A stretch of 7,501 nt of DNA from an uncultured Clostridia bacterium (GTDB lineage: Bacteria > Bacillota > Clostridia > Christensenellales > DTU072). Every line of letters starts with the position of its first letter. Within the stretch, counting starts at the first letter, position 1. Below the pieces are notes generated by a model, which saw only the letters and a program-made list of their open reading frames with translations, was not told the origin of the DNA and did no database searches. This document shows positions 1 to 5,885 of the stretch, one piece after another. Location: the NCBI GenBank assembly GCA_934296355.1, contig CAKRAY010000069.1, forward strand, positions 1 through 7,501, in the 5' to 3' direction. Position numbers and translations under genes: made by a program.

Positions 1-21
1 AAAAACTAGTATTTAACTTCT

Positions 22-50
22 ATTATATATTAGCGCGCCGAGTAATGCAA
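22..50 (-). promoter_or_regulatory. Possible leftward promoter for a gene beyond the left edge
   Basis: Read on the minus strand there is a perfect -10 hexamer TATAAT (plus-strand 22-27) preceded by a 17-bp spacer (28-44) and the weak -35 TTGCAT (45-50). Spacing and the -10 are ideal, but the -35 matches the consensus at only its first three bases. Transcription would start near position 15 and leave the window, so the gene it would serve cannot be seen. The stretch is AT-rich, so a chance match is possible. Confidence 0.35.
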
Positions 51-85
51 CTTTTTTTGCCGATTTATAGATTTTTTTATTAAAT

Positions 86-121
86 AAAAAAAGAATCGCC
101 GAAGCAAATTTTCGACGATTC
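86..121 (-). terminator. Intrinsic terminator of the leftward gene
   Basis: Arms at 93-103 and 111-121 form an 11-bp stem around a 7-base loop (104-110). Read leftward, the single imperfect position is a U-G wobble, so the RNA stem is continuous; read rightward it is a C-A mismatch. The stem is followed on the minus strand by seven uridines (A86-A92 on the plus strand). It begins about 24 bp past the stop codon of the leftward gene, so it is that gene's terminator. Confidence 0.82.
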
Positions 122-145
122 GGGCAAAATCGAATAAATATTTTT

Positions 146-1216
146 TTATCTATTCGCGTCGTATTCCAAGGCGGCGTTTTTGACTTCCTCGAAGTTAAGG
201 TAAGAAGAGGGGTTCATATACTTCGCGTCGTAGAAGAAGTAGGTGGTGTAGTCGATTACCGAATTTATCGTGATTACGTTAGAGCCTTGCCAAGCGTCCA
301 CGCTCTTAAAGTATTTCAAGTAACCGCTTTCCCAAATCTCTATAGTTTCCGTCATGGCGGTGTAGCGTGCGTTATCTCCGCCGCCGGCGCGAAGATTATC
401 TATGCTTCTTTCGGTAGTGACGGGATTGTCGGTGTCGAGTTCGATAACAAAACGATAGAAATTGCCGCTTTCCGACTTAACGTATTCTACGGACGCGCTT
501 TTAATGGTATCTTCGGTTATGTTTTGGTCGGTAATAAAGTATTCGCCCTTTATGTTCGTACAGAACGGCGCTTGCCCGGACTCGGTTTTGTAGAGATTCT
601 CGGGAACTCGGTTACCTTCGCTCCAATCGCATTCGATACCTACGGTAACGTTGTTTTCGTCTACTTTGAAGGTGGGCGAATAAGATTTTTCGCGGTAAGT
701 ATAGTCCATATTCGCGTTAGTATAAGTACGCAACGCGAAAGTGGTGTTTTCTTTACTGAACGCGCCGGCAAGACCGCTTAAACCGGTGTTTCCGGGAATG
801 GAATATTCGGTAAAGTAGTATTCGGTATCTTTTTTCAGCGTAAATCTGTTGCCTTGCACGACGATTTCCATTATAGTGCCGGGGAACATAGTGGTTTTAC
901 AATCGACGAAAGAGTAAACGTCGCGAGTGGCTTTCATCGTTTCGCATATACTCTTGTACGCTCGTGCGGAGAGAGGGATAAGTTCGTATTGCGATTTCGC
1001 TTGGACGGGGTCTGAGTTAAGAAAAGCGTCGAGATCGGCTTTTACTTTGCTAAAAGAAGTCGTCGTCGAAAAGTCGGGTATGGACGCTTCTTCCGCTTGG
1101 AAAGTTTGCGGCGCGCTTGTTTGAACGCCGACCAACAACATTACCGGTATCAGCGCGATAATTCCGAGCGCGATAAAGACTTTCAATATTCCCCAAATGA
1201 CTTTTAGTGCTTTCAT
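146..1216 (-). CDS. Unrecognised membrane-anchored extracellular protein
   Basis: This 356-residue protein belongs to no family I recognise. What can be seen: a short basic N-terminus (MKALK), then one long hydrophobic segment at about residues 7-31, then a polar region rich in Thr, Ser, Asn and Tyr that should lie outside the cell. There is no lipobox cysteine after the hydrophobic stretch, so it is a signal anchor or an ordinary signal peptide rather than a lipoprotein. Four cysteines (C91, C106, C196, C219) lie in the outer part and could form disulfides. The C-terminal half alternates hydrophobic and polar residues with many aromatics, suggesting beta structure. The start is supported by AAGGCGG ending 9 bases upstream of the ATG (plus-strand 1226-1232). 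It has its own promoter and terminator and appears monocistronic. A substrate-binding or surface-sensing role is possible but is not shown by the sequence. Confidence 0.85.
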   Translation of the reverse strand: MKALKVIWGILKVFIALGIIALIPVMLLVGVQTSAPQTFQAEEASIPDFSTTTSFSKVKADLDAFLNSDPVQAKSQYELIPLSARAYKSICETMKATRDVYSFVDCKTTMFPGTIMEIVVQGNRFTLKKDTEYYFTEYSIPGNTGLSGLAGAFSKENTTFALRTYTNANMDYTYREKSYSPTFKVDENNVTVGIECDWSEGNRVPENLYKTESGQAPFCTNIKGEYFITDQNITEDTIKSASVEYVKSESGNFYRFVIELDTDNPVTTERSIDNLRAGGGDNARYTAMTETIEIWESGYLKYFKSVDAWQGSNVITINSVIDYTTYFFYDAKYMNPSSYLNFEEVKNAALEYDANR

Positions 1217-1250
1217 TGTAAAAAACCGCCTTACTCGTTATGTCCTTACT

Positions 1251-1279
1251 ATAATATAACGTTTTAACCGTAATGTCAA
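1251..1279 (-). promoter_or_regulatory. Strong sigma-A-type promoter of the leftward gene
   Basis: On the minus strand there is a perfect -35 TTGACA (plus-strand 1274-1279), a 17-bp spacer, and a -10 TATTAT (1251-1256) matching the consensus at five of six positions. The predicted transcript starts near 1244, giving a short leader of about 28 bases that carries the AAGGCGG ribosome site. It is one of the two best promoter matches in the window. Confidence 0.8.
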
Positions 1280-1398
1280 TACGAGGGCCAGTAGTAACGT
1301 TTCCCCGAGCGGATTGTTCGATCGGTTTATTATATCAGTAAATAAAAATAGATAGAAAAATATTTATGAACCTTATAAAATAAGTAATAAAATATTTA

Positions 1399-1427
1399 TT
1401 TACAAAAGTAGCGTTCCGTTGTATAAT
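1399..1427 (+). promoter_or_regulatory. Strong sigma-A-type promoter of the transporter-remnant/lipoprotein unit
   Basis: The -35 is TTTACA (1399-1404, five of six consensus bases), the spacer is exactly 17 bp and the -10 is a perfect TATAAT (1422-1427). Transcription should begin near 1434. No terminator or second convincing promoter lies between here and the lipoprotein gene, so this promoter probably drives both downstream genes. Confidence 0.8.
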
Positions 1428-1433
1428 TACGTT

Positions 1434-1543
1434 AGGTTAATGCTTAGGCGCAAGGTAGCGCGTGACGGAGAGACCTCTTTAGTAAAAACGCAACCGCGCT
1501 ATAAACCGTACGCTTTGACTGAAAAGTCAAAAAACGAGGAAAA
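1434..1543 (+). promoter_or_regulatory. Structured 5' leader of the rightward unit
   Basis: The predicted untranslated leader of about 110 bases can form two separate stems. TAGCGCG (1456-1462) pairs with CGCGCTA (1495-1501), extendable by a G-U pair, and encloses about 32 bases. A compact hairpin TTTGACT-GAAA-AGTCAAA (1514-1531) with a GNRA-type tetraloop ends 4 bases before the GAGG ribosome site (1536-1539) of the first gene. The small hairpin is seen directly. That it controls translation is inference. I do not recognise any named riboswitch or T-box core. Confidence 0.4.
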
Positions 1544-2029
1544 ATGAAAGAAAAGAAGAAAAGAACGCTAACGCTCGGCGAAACGTTGATGTATGCTATG
1601 GGAATCTTCGGCATACAACTTTTCATCGGTTACGTCAACTCGTATCAGTCGCAGTTTTACACTTCTATGTATGGCGACGCCGTGAGTTTGACGGCGGTGG
1701 CGGTAATAATTCTCGTTTCTAAACCGGTAAGCGCGATAGCCGACCCGTTTATCGGCAATTTAATCGACGGAAGCAATTTTAAGCCTGGCAAAATGAAACC
1801 GTTTATTTTTATAAGCGCGGTTTTTTTGGCTGTTTTGACTACGATAATGTTCATAAAAATTCCTTTTTCTTCCGATAAAATGCAAGACGTAGTCGCGTTT
1901 GCGTACTTAGGTATGCCGGGGCTTGCGAGCATGCTTGCGGCGATACCGATGTTTTGGTATAAAATAGACGGAAAAGTCAAAGAAACAATGCGCGCGGAAC
2001 TCGCTTTGCGACGCGCGGAGATAAAATAA
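1544..2029 (+). CDS. Internally deleted GPH (MelB-like) sugar:cation symporter remnant
   Basis: The 161-residue product joins the two ends of a GPH-family major facilitator (glycoside-pentoside-hexuronide:cation symporter, normally about 450-500 residues) and lacks the middle. Residues 10-105 match the family N-terminus: a LTLGE opening, TM1 (about 13-33), TM2 (about 48-66), the loop DPFIGNLID...GKMKPF (67-87) that is the family's signature cytoplasmic loop, and TM3 (about 87-105). From about residue 115 the sequence resembles the last membrane helix and C-terminal tail, where an aromatic-Tyr plus the ending ELALRR is typical. About 300 residues (TM4-TM11) are missing, with the frame intact. 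By alignment from memory, D67 corresponds to MelB D59, while the positions of the cation ligands D55 and N58 are Ser63 and Ala66. A four-helix product is very unlikely to transport sugar. The start has GAGG 4 bases upstream. It lies 25 bp before the lipoprotein gene in the same transcription unit. It is functionally a pseudogene, unless the deletion is an assembly error. Confidence 0.8.
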   Translation: MKEKKKRTLTLGETLMYAMGIFGIQLFIGYVNSYQSQFYTSMYGDAVSLTAVAVIILVSKPVSAIADPFIGNLIDGSNFKPGKMKPFIFISAVFLAVLTTIMFIKIPFSSDKMQDVVAFAYLGMPGLASMLAAIPMFWYKIDGKVKETMRAELALRRAEIK

Positions 2030-2045
2030 TATGAATAAACAAAAA

Positions 2046-2049
2046 GAGG
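2046..2049 (+). promoter_or_regulatory. Ribosome binding site that sets the lipoprotein start
   Basis: GAGG lies 5 bases before the ATG at 2055. An in-frame ATG also exists at 2031, which has its own GGAG (2017-2020) 10 bases upstream. I prefer 2055 because it gives a canonical lipoprotein leader (MKRK, then a hydrophobic core and lipobox), whereas the longer form would add eight polar, charged residues before it. Confidence 0.6.
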
Positions 2050-2054
2050 AAAGA

Positions 2055-5000
2055 ATGAAGAGAAAAACTATTTTAACGGTACTTTTCACGGTTCTTATAA
2101 CGGCGTGTATGTTTTTACTCGCGTCGTGCGGATTTTTCGGAGGAGGTAGCGGCAGCGGCGGAAGCGGAACCGGCGGAGGCGGCGCGCAAACGAATAAGAC
2201 CGCGTTAACCAAAAATATGGTAGCTTGCTCCGCGCTGACGAGCGAAGACCCGTTAATATATTCGGGCGAACCGGTTACGATATCCGAGAGCGATATACGA
2301 ATCGTTTCGGACGGAGTTTTAATAGAGAACAAGTATTTTACGTTCGTTTATAAAAATAACGACAAAGTAGGTACGGCGAGTCTGACGATAACTGCGACGA
2401 GTGACAATCCGAAAGTTAAAGGAAGCGTTACGTTTTATTTTGAGATTTCCGCGGCGCCCGCGCTTGCCGCCGATTACGACCAACTCGTCGATAAATTAAG
2501 CGACGAGTCCGTAACCGAGATTGCAATCGAAAGCGCGGTAGTTATCGAAGAAGGCTCGGAGCCGGTTATCGTTCCCGAAAACAAAGTTTTACGCATAACG
2601 CACGGCGGGGCGCTTGACGTTAAAGGTAAACTTACCAACAAGGGTACGATTATTATCGGAAACGCTTTCGGCTCTATCGGTAAAATCTACATAGACGGCG
2701 ATTTTTACAACGACAGCGTTATGGAAGTGAAGAACACCGGCGTTTTCGTAAACGGCGGAAAGTTCTACTGCGAAGGCAAAATGACTTTCGGTGACGAAAG
2801 CAAATTCGTTACGAATTTCGACATAGGAAGAGAATACTCCGTTCCCGAAAGAAATTACTATTTACGCGAACCGATAAGGGCTTCGATTTTAAAGACGAGA
2901 TATCCGCATAACGCGGTGGCGTACGAAGACGGTATCGCTTCGTTCACGCCTGAAATTTACGGCGAAGAAGTCGTCGTGGAAAAGATAGAGTATTTCGACA
3001 ATACCAAGCCGGGAAGAGCGAAAGCAATAGTTACGATAGGGCGCGACGACCTTAACTATTACGGACAGACCGAATTCTTTTTCGAGATTCTCAAAGGCAA
3101 GGCGAAACTCGACGAAAACGTCGACTGGGAAGCGTTGAAAGCCAAAATAGAAAGCGGGTATTATTGCGATTATGCGGTAAATGCGCAAATAGAAGTTCCT
3201 GAGGGTGAAACTCTGACGATAAAAAAAGAGGAAGTTTTCGACTTCACGAGCGCGCTTACTATTAAAGGCGGGTTGATTAACAGAGGCACGTTATCGACGC
3301 AAGAGTTAACGCTTGCCGGCAACGAAACCGCCGTTTTTGAAAACTACGGAACGATTACCGTCGCTAACGAGCTGCGCGCGAGTAGCGATTTCGTTAACGA
3401 GGGCTTATTGACGGTAGATAAGACCGCGAACTTTTTGGCGGCATTTATAAATAAAGAAAACGCGCGCGCCGAGTTTACCGGCAAGGGTGAGTTTGCGGCG
3501 TTCGGAGAGGTGGAAAACCACGGCGAACTTACGATAAGCACGAGCGGCATAGCGACTTTTTACGATGGGTTCGCGCTTACGAACGCGCATAAAGCAAAAA
3601 TCAAGTTTGACGCGGAAACGATTTTTTACAAAGCCGATGTGACGAACGAAGGAGAAATTACCTTTAACGCGGACGCGATCGTAATCGGCGTTAATCGATT
3701 TTCTAACGTAAAGAAAGGCGTAAAAGTCGTAAGATGTAAGATTTACAGCAAAGACCAACTGGAAAATGTGGATAAAAACAGCGTCGTATTAAGGAAGAAT
3801 CTTGCGGAAGAGAGTACGGGAGTTACGCTCGAATATATGACTACGCCTTATGATAAAACAGAGAAGAAACCGGCGTTTTTAATAGGCGAAAACAAGATAA
3901 GCGGCGGCAATTTCAAGATAGAATACCGTTATGACGACGAAGAGAGGAAGGACGAGCGCATTATAAAATGCGGCGTGGCGAAAGCGAGCGTTTCCGTAGA
4001 GGAAACCGCAAAGTCCGAATATTACGGAAAGAAGGAGATTACTTACGAAGTAACTCGTTCGGTGTTAGTGCTTAGAAGCGGAATATCTTACGAATACGAT
4101 TTAGGCTACGAAGCCATTCTTCTCGGCATGAATTATCGTATTAGTTCTTACTATCCGGTGACGATAGACGCGACGCAAAGATTTTACACGAACGGCTACA
4201 CGTTGTCGCTCGACGGCGGCAGAGGCATAATAAACAACGGTGAACTTTACGTCAACAACGCTACCGAAGGTCCTGCGGCGTCCAACGCGGAAGCGGGAAA
4301 AATCGTTTTGAGCAACGGAACGAGTTTCGTAAATAACGGCAAAACCGTCGTAAGCGGACTTATCGTCGTCGAAGACGGAGATTCGTCGATAGAGAATAAC
4401 GGTACGATTACCAATAACGGAAACCTGTATCTTAACTATCAACTTTCTTGCGGCGGGAACGGCAAAAAATACGTTAGAAAAGCATTGTCCGACATGGCGG
4501 AGCGCAAGGAAATCGCCTTGGAATATTCGGCGACTGTTTACGACGAAACCGAGAAAAAGCCCGTTTTCAAAATCGGCGCGAGCGGAAGTTTCGAAGACGA
4601 CGAACTCGAATACTTGTATACGAACAATACGAACGCCGGGCAAGCGCGGGTTACGGCTACGACGAAAAATCCGTACAATGAGAAGTATTACGGCTCGGTT
4701 AACGCATGGTTCACGATAGAAAGAGGAGAAAAAGAATTCGGCACAGCGGACGACGTAAGCGCATTCGCCAACGTGAACTATGCGAAAATCATAGTTACCA
4801 CGAACTATTATAGGGGTAGCGTGTCTTCCGTTACCGTCGGCAGCAATATGACGGTCGACTTCGGCGAATACGACTTTAACGGCAGTACGAAGTTTACTTT
4901 CGGAGAGGGCTCTATTCTTGCGGTTACGGTAAACGACCATACGAGATTCGAAAAATATCTTTACGCGGCGGACGTAATAACGCTCGGCGGAAGTATAAAG

Positions 5001-5759
5001 AACGTCGGTTCGTTTACTTTCGCGCCCGGAAAAACAAACGCGCGTTTTATAAAAACGGGTAACAATTCCACGAAATTCGACTTGAACGGATACTATATCG
5101 AAGCCGCTACGATTATCGCCAATGACAACGCTTACGGCTATACCGTGTCGATAGTGGATACGAGCGCGGCGAAAAGCGGGCGTTGGGGTAAGACGAATTC
5201 GGACAATTACGCGATTACCGTAAATTGCGGCAAGAAAACGAATATCGTGTTTAACGGCGTGAAAGTTATGGGTTTGAAAACTTGCGATTCATACGCTTCG
5301 ATCGTCGCTACCGATTCGAACTTTGAAACGGACTACACAAAAACGCTGAACTCTAAAGGCAAAGAACATTTGTCGGGTTACTACGCGCAGTACGCGGAAA
5401 GAGCGCAGTTTACGAATTGCGCTTTTACCGGCTATAACGGCGCGACCGTTACGGGTAAGGGCGAGTACTCTTTCGTCGGTTGCGAGTTCCACAGCAAGGG
5501 CGCGTTTACCGAAAATACCGCAAGTTTGGCTTCCGACGGCAACGCCGTAAACGTGAACACTTACGCCATGACCACGGGTTCGGGCATGCTCAAAGTAACG
5601 TTTTCCGAGAGTTGTAAACTTATCAGCGACCACGGCTACGGCATAAACGTCTACTTACGCGAAGGCACGGAAAGCAGATGCGTTGTTACCGCGGACGTTT
5701 CGACTAGGTACGAACTATCTTCAGGCAAGATTGAAAAGAACGAATATAAGGTATCTTAG
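2055..5759 (+). CDS. Giant surface lipoprotein: alternating Ig-like and beta-solenoid segments
   Basis: A 1234-residue predicted lipoprotein. Residues 1-25 are a type II signal peptide (MKRK, hydrophobic core, lipobox LLASC with C25 as the lipidated residue; C18 in LITAC is a less likely site). A flexible Gly/Ser linker follows (29-43). Four Ig-like beta-sandwich units lie at about 55-132, 272-346, 577-668 and 807-890. Each ends with variations on Y-x-N-N-x-x-x-G-x-A-x-V, then YYG, then F-x-I. This pattern is common in repeat modules of Firmicutes surface proteins. After each comes a region of short beta strands typical of parallel beta-solenoids: about 141-260, 347-560, 669-806 and 891-1234. 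The second carries a ladder of Asn-x-Gly turns. The last resembles a pectate-lyase-like right-handed helix (DLNG turn near 1012), but I can identify no catalytic residues. There is no LPxTG sorting signal, so the lipid is the only visible anchor. Adhesion, glycan binding or a cell-surface scaffold is inferred. No frameshift is seen. Confidence 0.88.
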   Translation: MKRKTILTVLFTVLITACMFLLASCGFFGGGSGSGGSGTGGGGAQTNKTALTKNMVACSALTSEDPLIYSGEPVTISESDIRIVSDGVLIENKYFTFVYKNNDKVGTASLTITATSDNPKVKGSVTFYFEISAAPALAADYDQLVDKLSDESVTEIAIESAVVIEEGSEPVIVPENKVLRITHGGALDVKGKLTNKGTIIIGNAFGSIGKIYIDGDFYNDSVMEVKNTGVFVNGGKFYCEGKMTFGDESKFVTNFDIGREYSVPERNYYLREPIRASILKTRYPHNAVAYEDGIASFTPEIYGEEVVVEKIEYFDNTKPGRAKAIVTIGRDDLNYYGQTEFFFEILKGKAKLDENVDWEALKAKIESGYYCDYAVNAQIEVPEGETLTIKKEEVFDFTSALTIKGGLINRGTLSTQELTLAGNETAVFENYGTITVANELRASSDFVNEGLLTVDKTANFLAAFINKENARAEFTGKGEFAAFGEVENHGELTISTSGIATFYDGFALTNAHKAKIKFDAETIFYKADVTNEGEITFNADAIVIGVNRFSNVKKGVKVVRCKIYSKDQLENVDKNSVVLRKNLAEESTGVTLEYMTTPYDKTEKKPAFLIGENKISGGNFKIEYRYDDEERKDERIIKCGVAKASVSVEETAKSEYYGKKEITYEVTRSVLVLRSGISYEYDLGYEAILLGMNYRISSYYPVTIDATQRFYTNGYTLSLDGGRGIINNGELYVNNATEGPAASNAEAGKIVLSNGTSFVNNGKTVVSGLIVVEDGDSSIENNGTITNNGNLYLNYQLSCGGNGKKYVRKALSDMAERKEIALEYSATVYDETEKKPVFKIGASGSFEDDELEYLYTNNTNAGQARVTATTKNPYNEKYYGSVNAWFTIERGEKEFGTADDVSAFANVNYAKIIVTTNYYRGSVSSVTVGSNMTVDFGEYDFNGSTKFTFGEGSILAVTVNDHTRFEKYLYAADVITLGGSIKNVGSFTFAPGKTNARFIKTGNNSTKFDLNGYYIEAATIIANDNAYGYTVSIVDTSAAKSGRWGKTNSDNYAITVNCGKKTNIVFNGVKVMGLKTCDSYASIVATDSNFETDYTKTLNSKGKEHLSGYYAQYAERAQFTNCAFTGYNGATVTGKGEYSFVGCEFHSKGAFTENTASLASDGNAVNVNTYAMTTGSGMLKVTFSESCKLISDHGYGINVYLREGTESRCVVTADVSTRYELSSGKIEKNEYKVS
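2139..2183 (+). repeat. Low-complexity Gly/Ser linker tract
   Basis: Fifteen codons of almost only Gly and Ser (residues 29-43, GGGSGSGGSGTGGGG) start three residues after the lipidated cysteine. GGA, GGT, GGC and AGC codons are mixed, so there is no long identical unit. It is a typical flexible tether that lifts a lipoprotein's folded part off the membrane. The opposite strand reads as a proline-rich run, which is only its shadow. Confidence 0.8.
2217..4724 (+). repeat. Four diverged Ig-like repeats inside the lipoprotein gene
   Basis: Units lie at about 2217-2450, 2868-3092, 3783-4058 and 4473-4724. They are recognisable in protein but diverged in DNA. Units 3 and 4 are closest: unit 3 contains TPYDKTEKKPAFLIG and unit 4 contains TVYDETEKKPVFKIG at the same place, each preceded by an L-E-Y. 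Units 1 and 4 share YxNNxxxGxAxxT. The pattern indicates old tandem duplication of an Ig-plus-solenoid block, most recently the third and fourth blocks. Confidence 0.7.
3273..3665 (+). repeat. Asn-x-Gly ladder of a beta-solenoid segment
   Basis: Residues 407-537 repeat a short pattern of hydrophobic-x-N-x-G-x-hydrophobic: LINRGTL, FENYGTITV, FVNEGLLTV, FINKENARAEF, VENHGELTI, LTNAHKAKIKF and VTNEGEITF, spaced about 15-25 residues apart. Each probably forms one turn, with the Asn positions stacking as in parallel beta-helices. Shorter versions occur near 2630-2760 (LTNKGTI, VKNTGVF) and 4225-4430 (IINNGEL, FVNNGKT, IENNGTI). Confidence 0.65.
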
Positions 5760-5775
5760 ATTGTTAAATATTTCT

Positions 5776-5793
5776 AACGGGCAACGCCCCGTT
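5776..5793 (+). other. Accessory hairpin just before the terminator
   Basis: AACGGG (5776-5781) and CCCGTT (5788-5793) form a 6-bp stem around CAACGC, starting 17 bp past the lipoprotein stop codon and ending 3 bases before the main terminator stem. It may protect the 3' end or assist termination. It has no U tract of its own. Confidence 0.55.
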
Positions 5794-5796
5794 CAT

Positions 5797-5829
5797 AACA
5801 ACGCCTCGACGTTCCGAGGCGTTGTTTTT
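5797..5829 (+). terminator. Strong intrinsic terminator of the lipoprotein unit
   Basis: A perfect 12-bp stem (5797-5808 with 5815-5826) around a 6-base loop (ACGTTC) is followed directly by T's, with TTTTT at 5825-5829. It sits 37 bp past the lipoprotein stop codon and separates that unit from the following gene, whose candidate -35 overlaps the end of the T tract. Confidence 0.9.
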
Positions 5830-5857
5830 GAGAGCGTACGACGTACGCAAATATAGA
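5828..5857 (+). promoter_or_regulatory. Candidate promoter with a 15-bp palindrome in its spacer
   Basis: TTGAGA (5828-5833, five of six -35 bases) and TATAGA (5852-5857, four of six -10 bases; TAGAAT at 5854-5859 is an alternative) are 18 bp apart. Nearly all of the spacer is the perfect inverted repeat GCGTACG-A-CGTACGC (5834-5848). The position between -35 and -10 is a classic repressor site, but the bound protein is unknown. The promoter is moderate in quality and is proposed because the terminator just upstream should isolate the next gene. Confidence 0.45.
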
Positions 5858-5885
5858 ATATAAAAAAAACGGAGTCTTATTGTCT

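Larger units (their letters stand above)
1217..1543. other. Divergent intergenic region between two promoters
   Basis: This 327-bp stretch has no gene that I can support. It contains the leftward promoter at 1251-1279, an AT-rich core at about 1325-1400 with short A/T tracts and two copies of AAATATTTAT, the rightward promoter at 1399-1427, and a roughly 110-base leader for the rightward unit. The two -35 elements lie about 120 bp apart facing outward, so one regulator bound in the core could affect both units. I see no clear operator palindrome in the core. Confidence 0.7.

Noticed and set aside
287..781. Plus-strand open frame inside the leftward gene
   Set aside because: It is the antisense shadow of a gene with a good promoter, ribosome site and terminator, and has no ribosome site of its own.
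1434..1543. Known riboswitch or T-box in the leader
   Set aside because: I could not find a T-box motif or the conserved core of any common riboswitch; only generic stems are visible.
2031..2054. Earlier ATG as the lipoprotein start
   Set aside because: It is possible (GGAG 10 bases upstream), but it puts eight polar residues before a canonical MKRK lipoprotein leader, and the ATG at 2055 has its own close GAGG.
1907..2332. Minus-strand frame with a striking proline run
   Set aside because: The proline run is only the antisense reading of the Gly/Ser linker codons of the lipoprotein.
4101..4940. Long open frame on the minus strand opposite the lipoprotein gene
   Set aside because: It lies wholly inside a well-supported coding frame, its translation is Arg/Val-rich without recognisable domains, and it has no ribosome site or promoter. 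Other minus-strand frames at 2889-3188, 3344-3758 and 5289-5633 fail for the same reasons.
4725..5756. Pectate lyase or other polysaccharide lyase enzyme
   Set aside because: The fold style is compatible, but no catalytic or calcium-binding residue set could be identified, so an enzymatic call is not supported.
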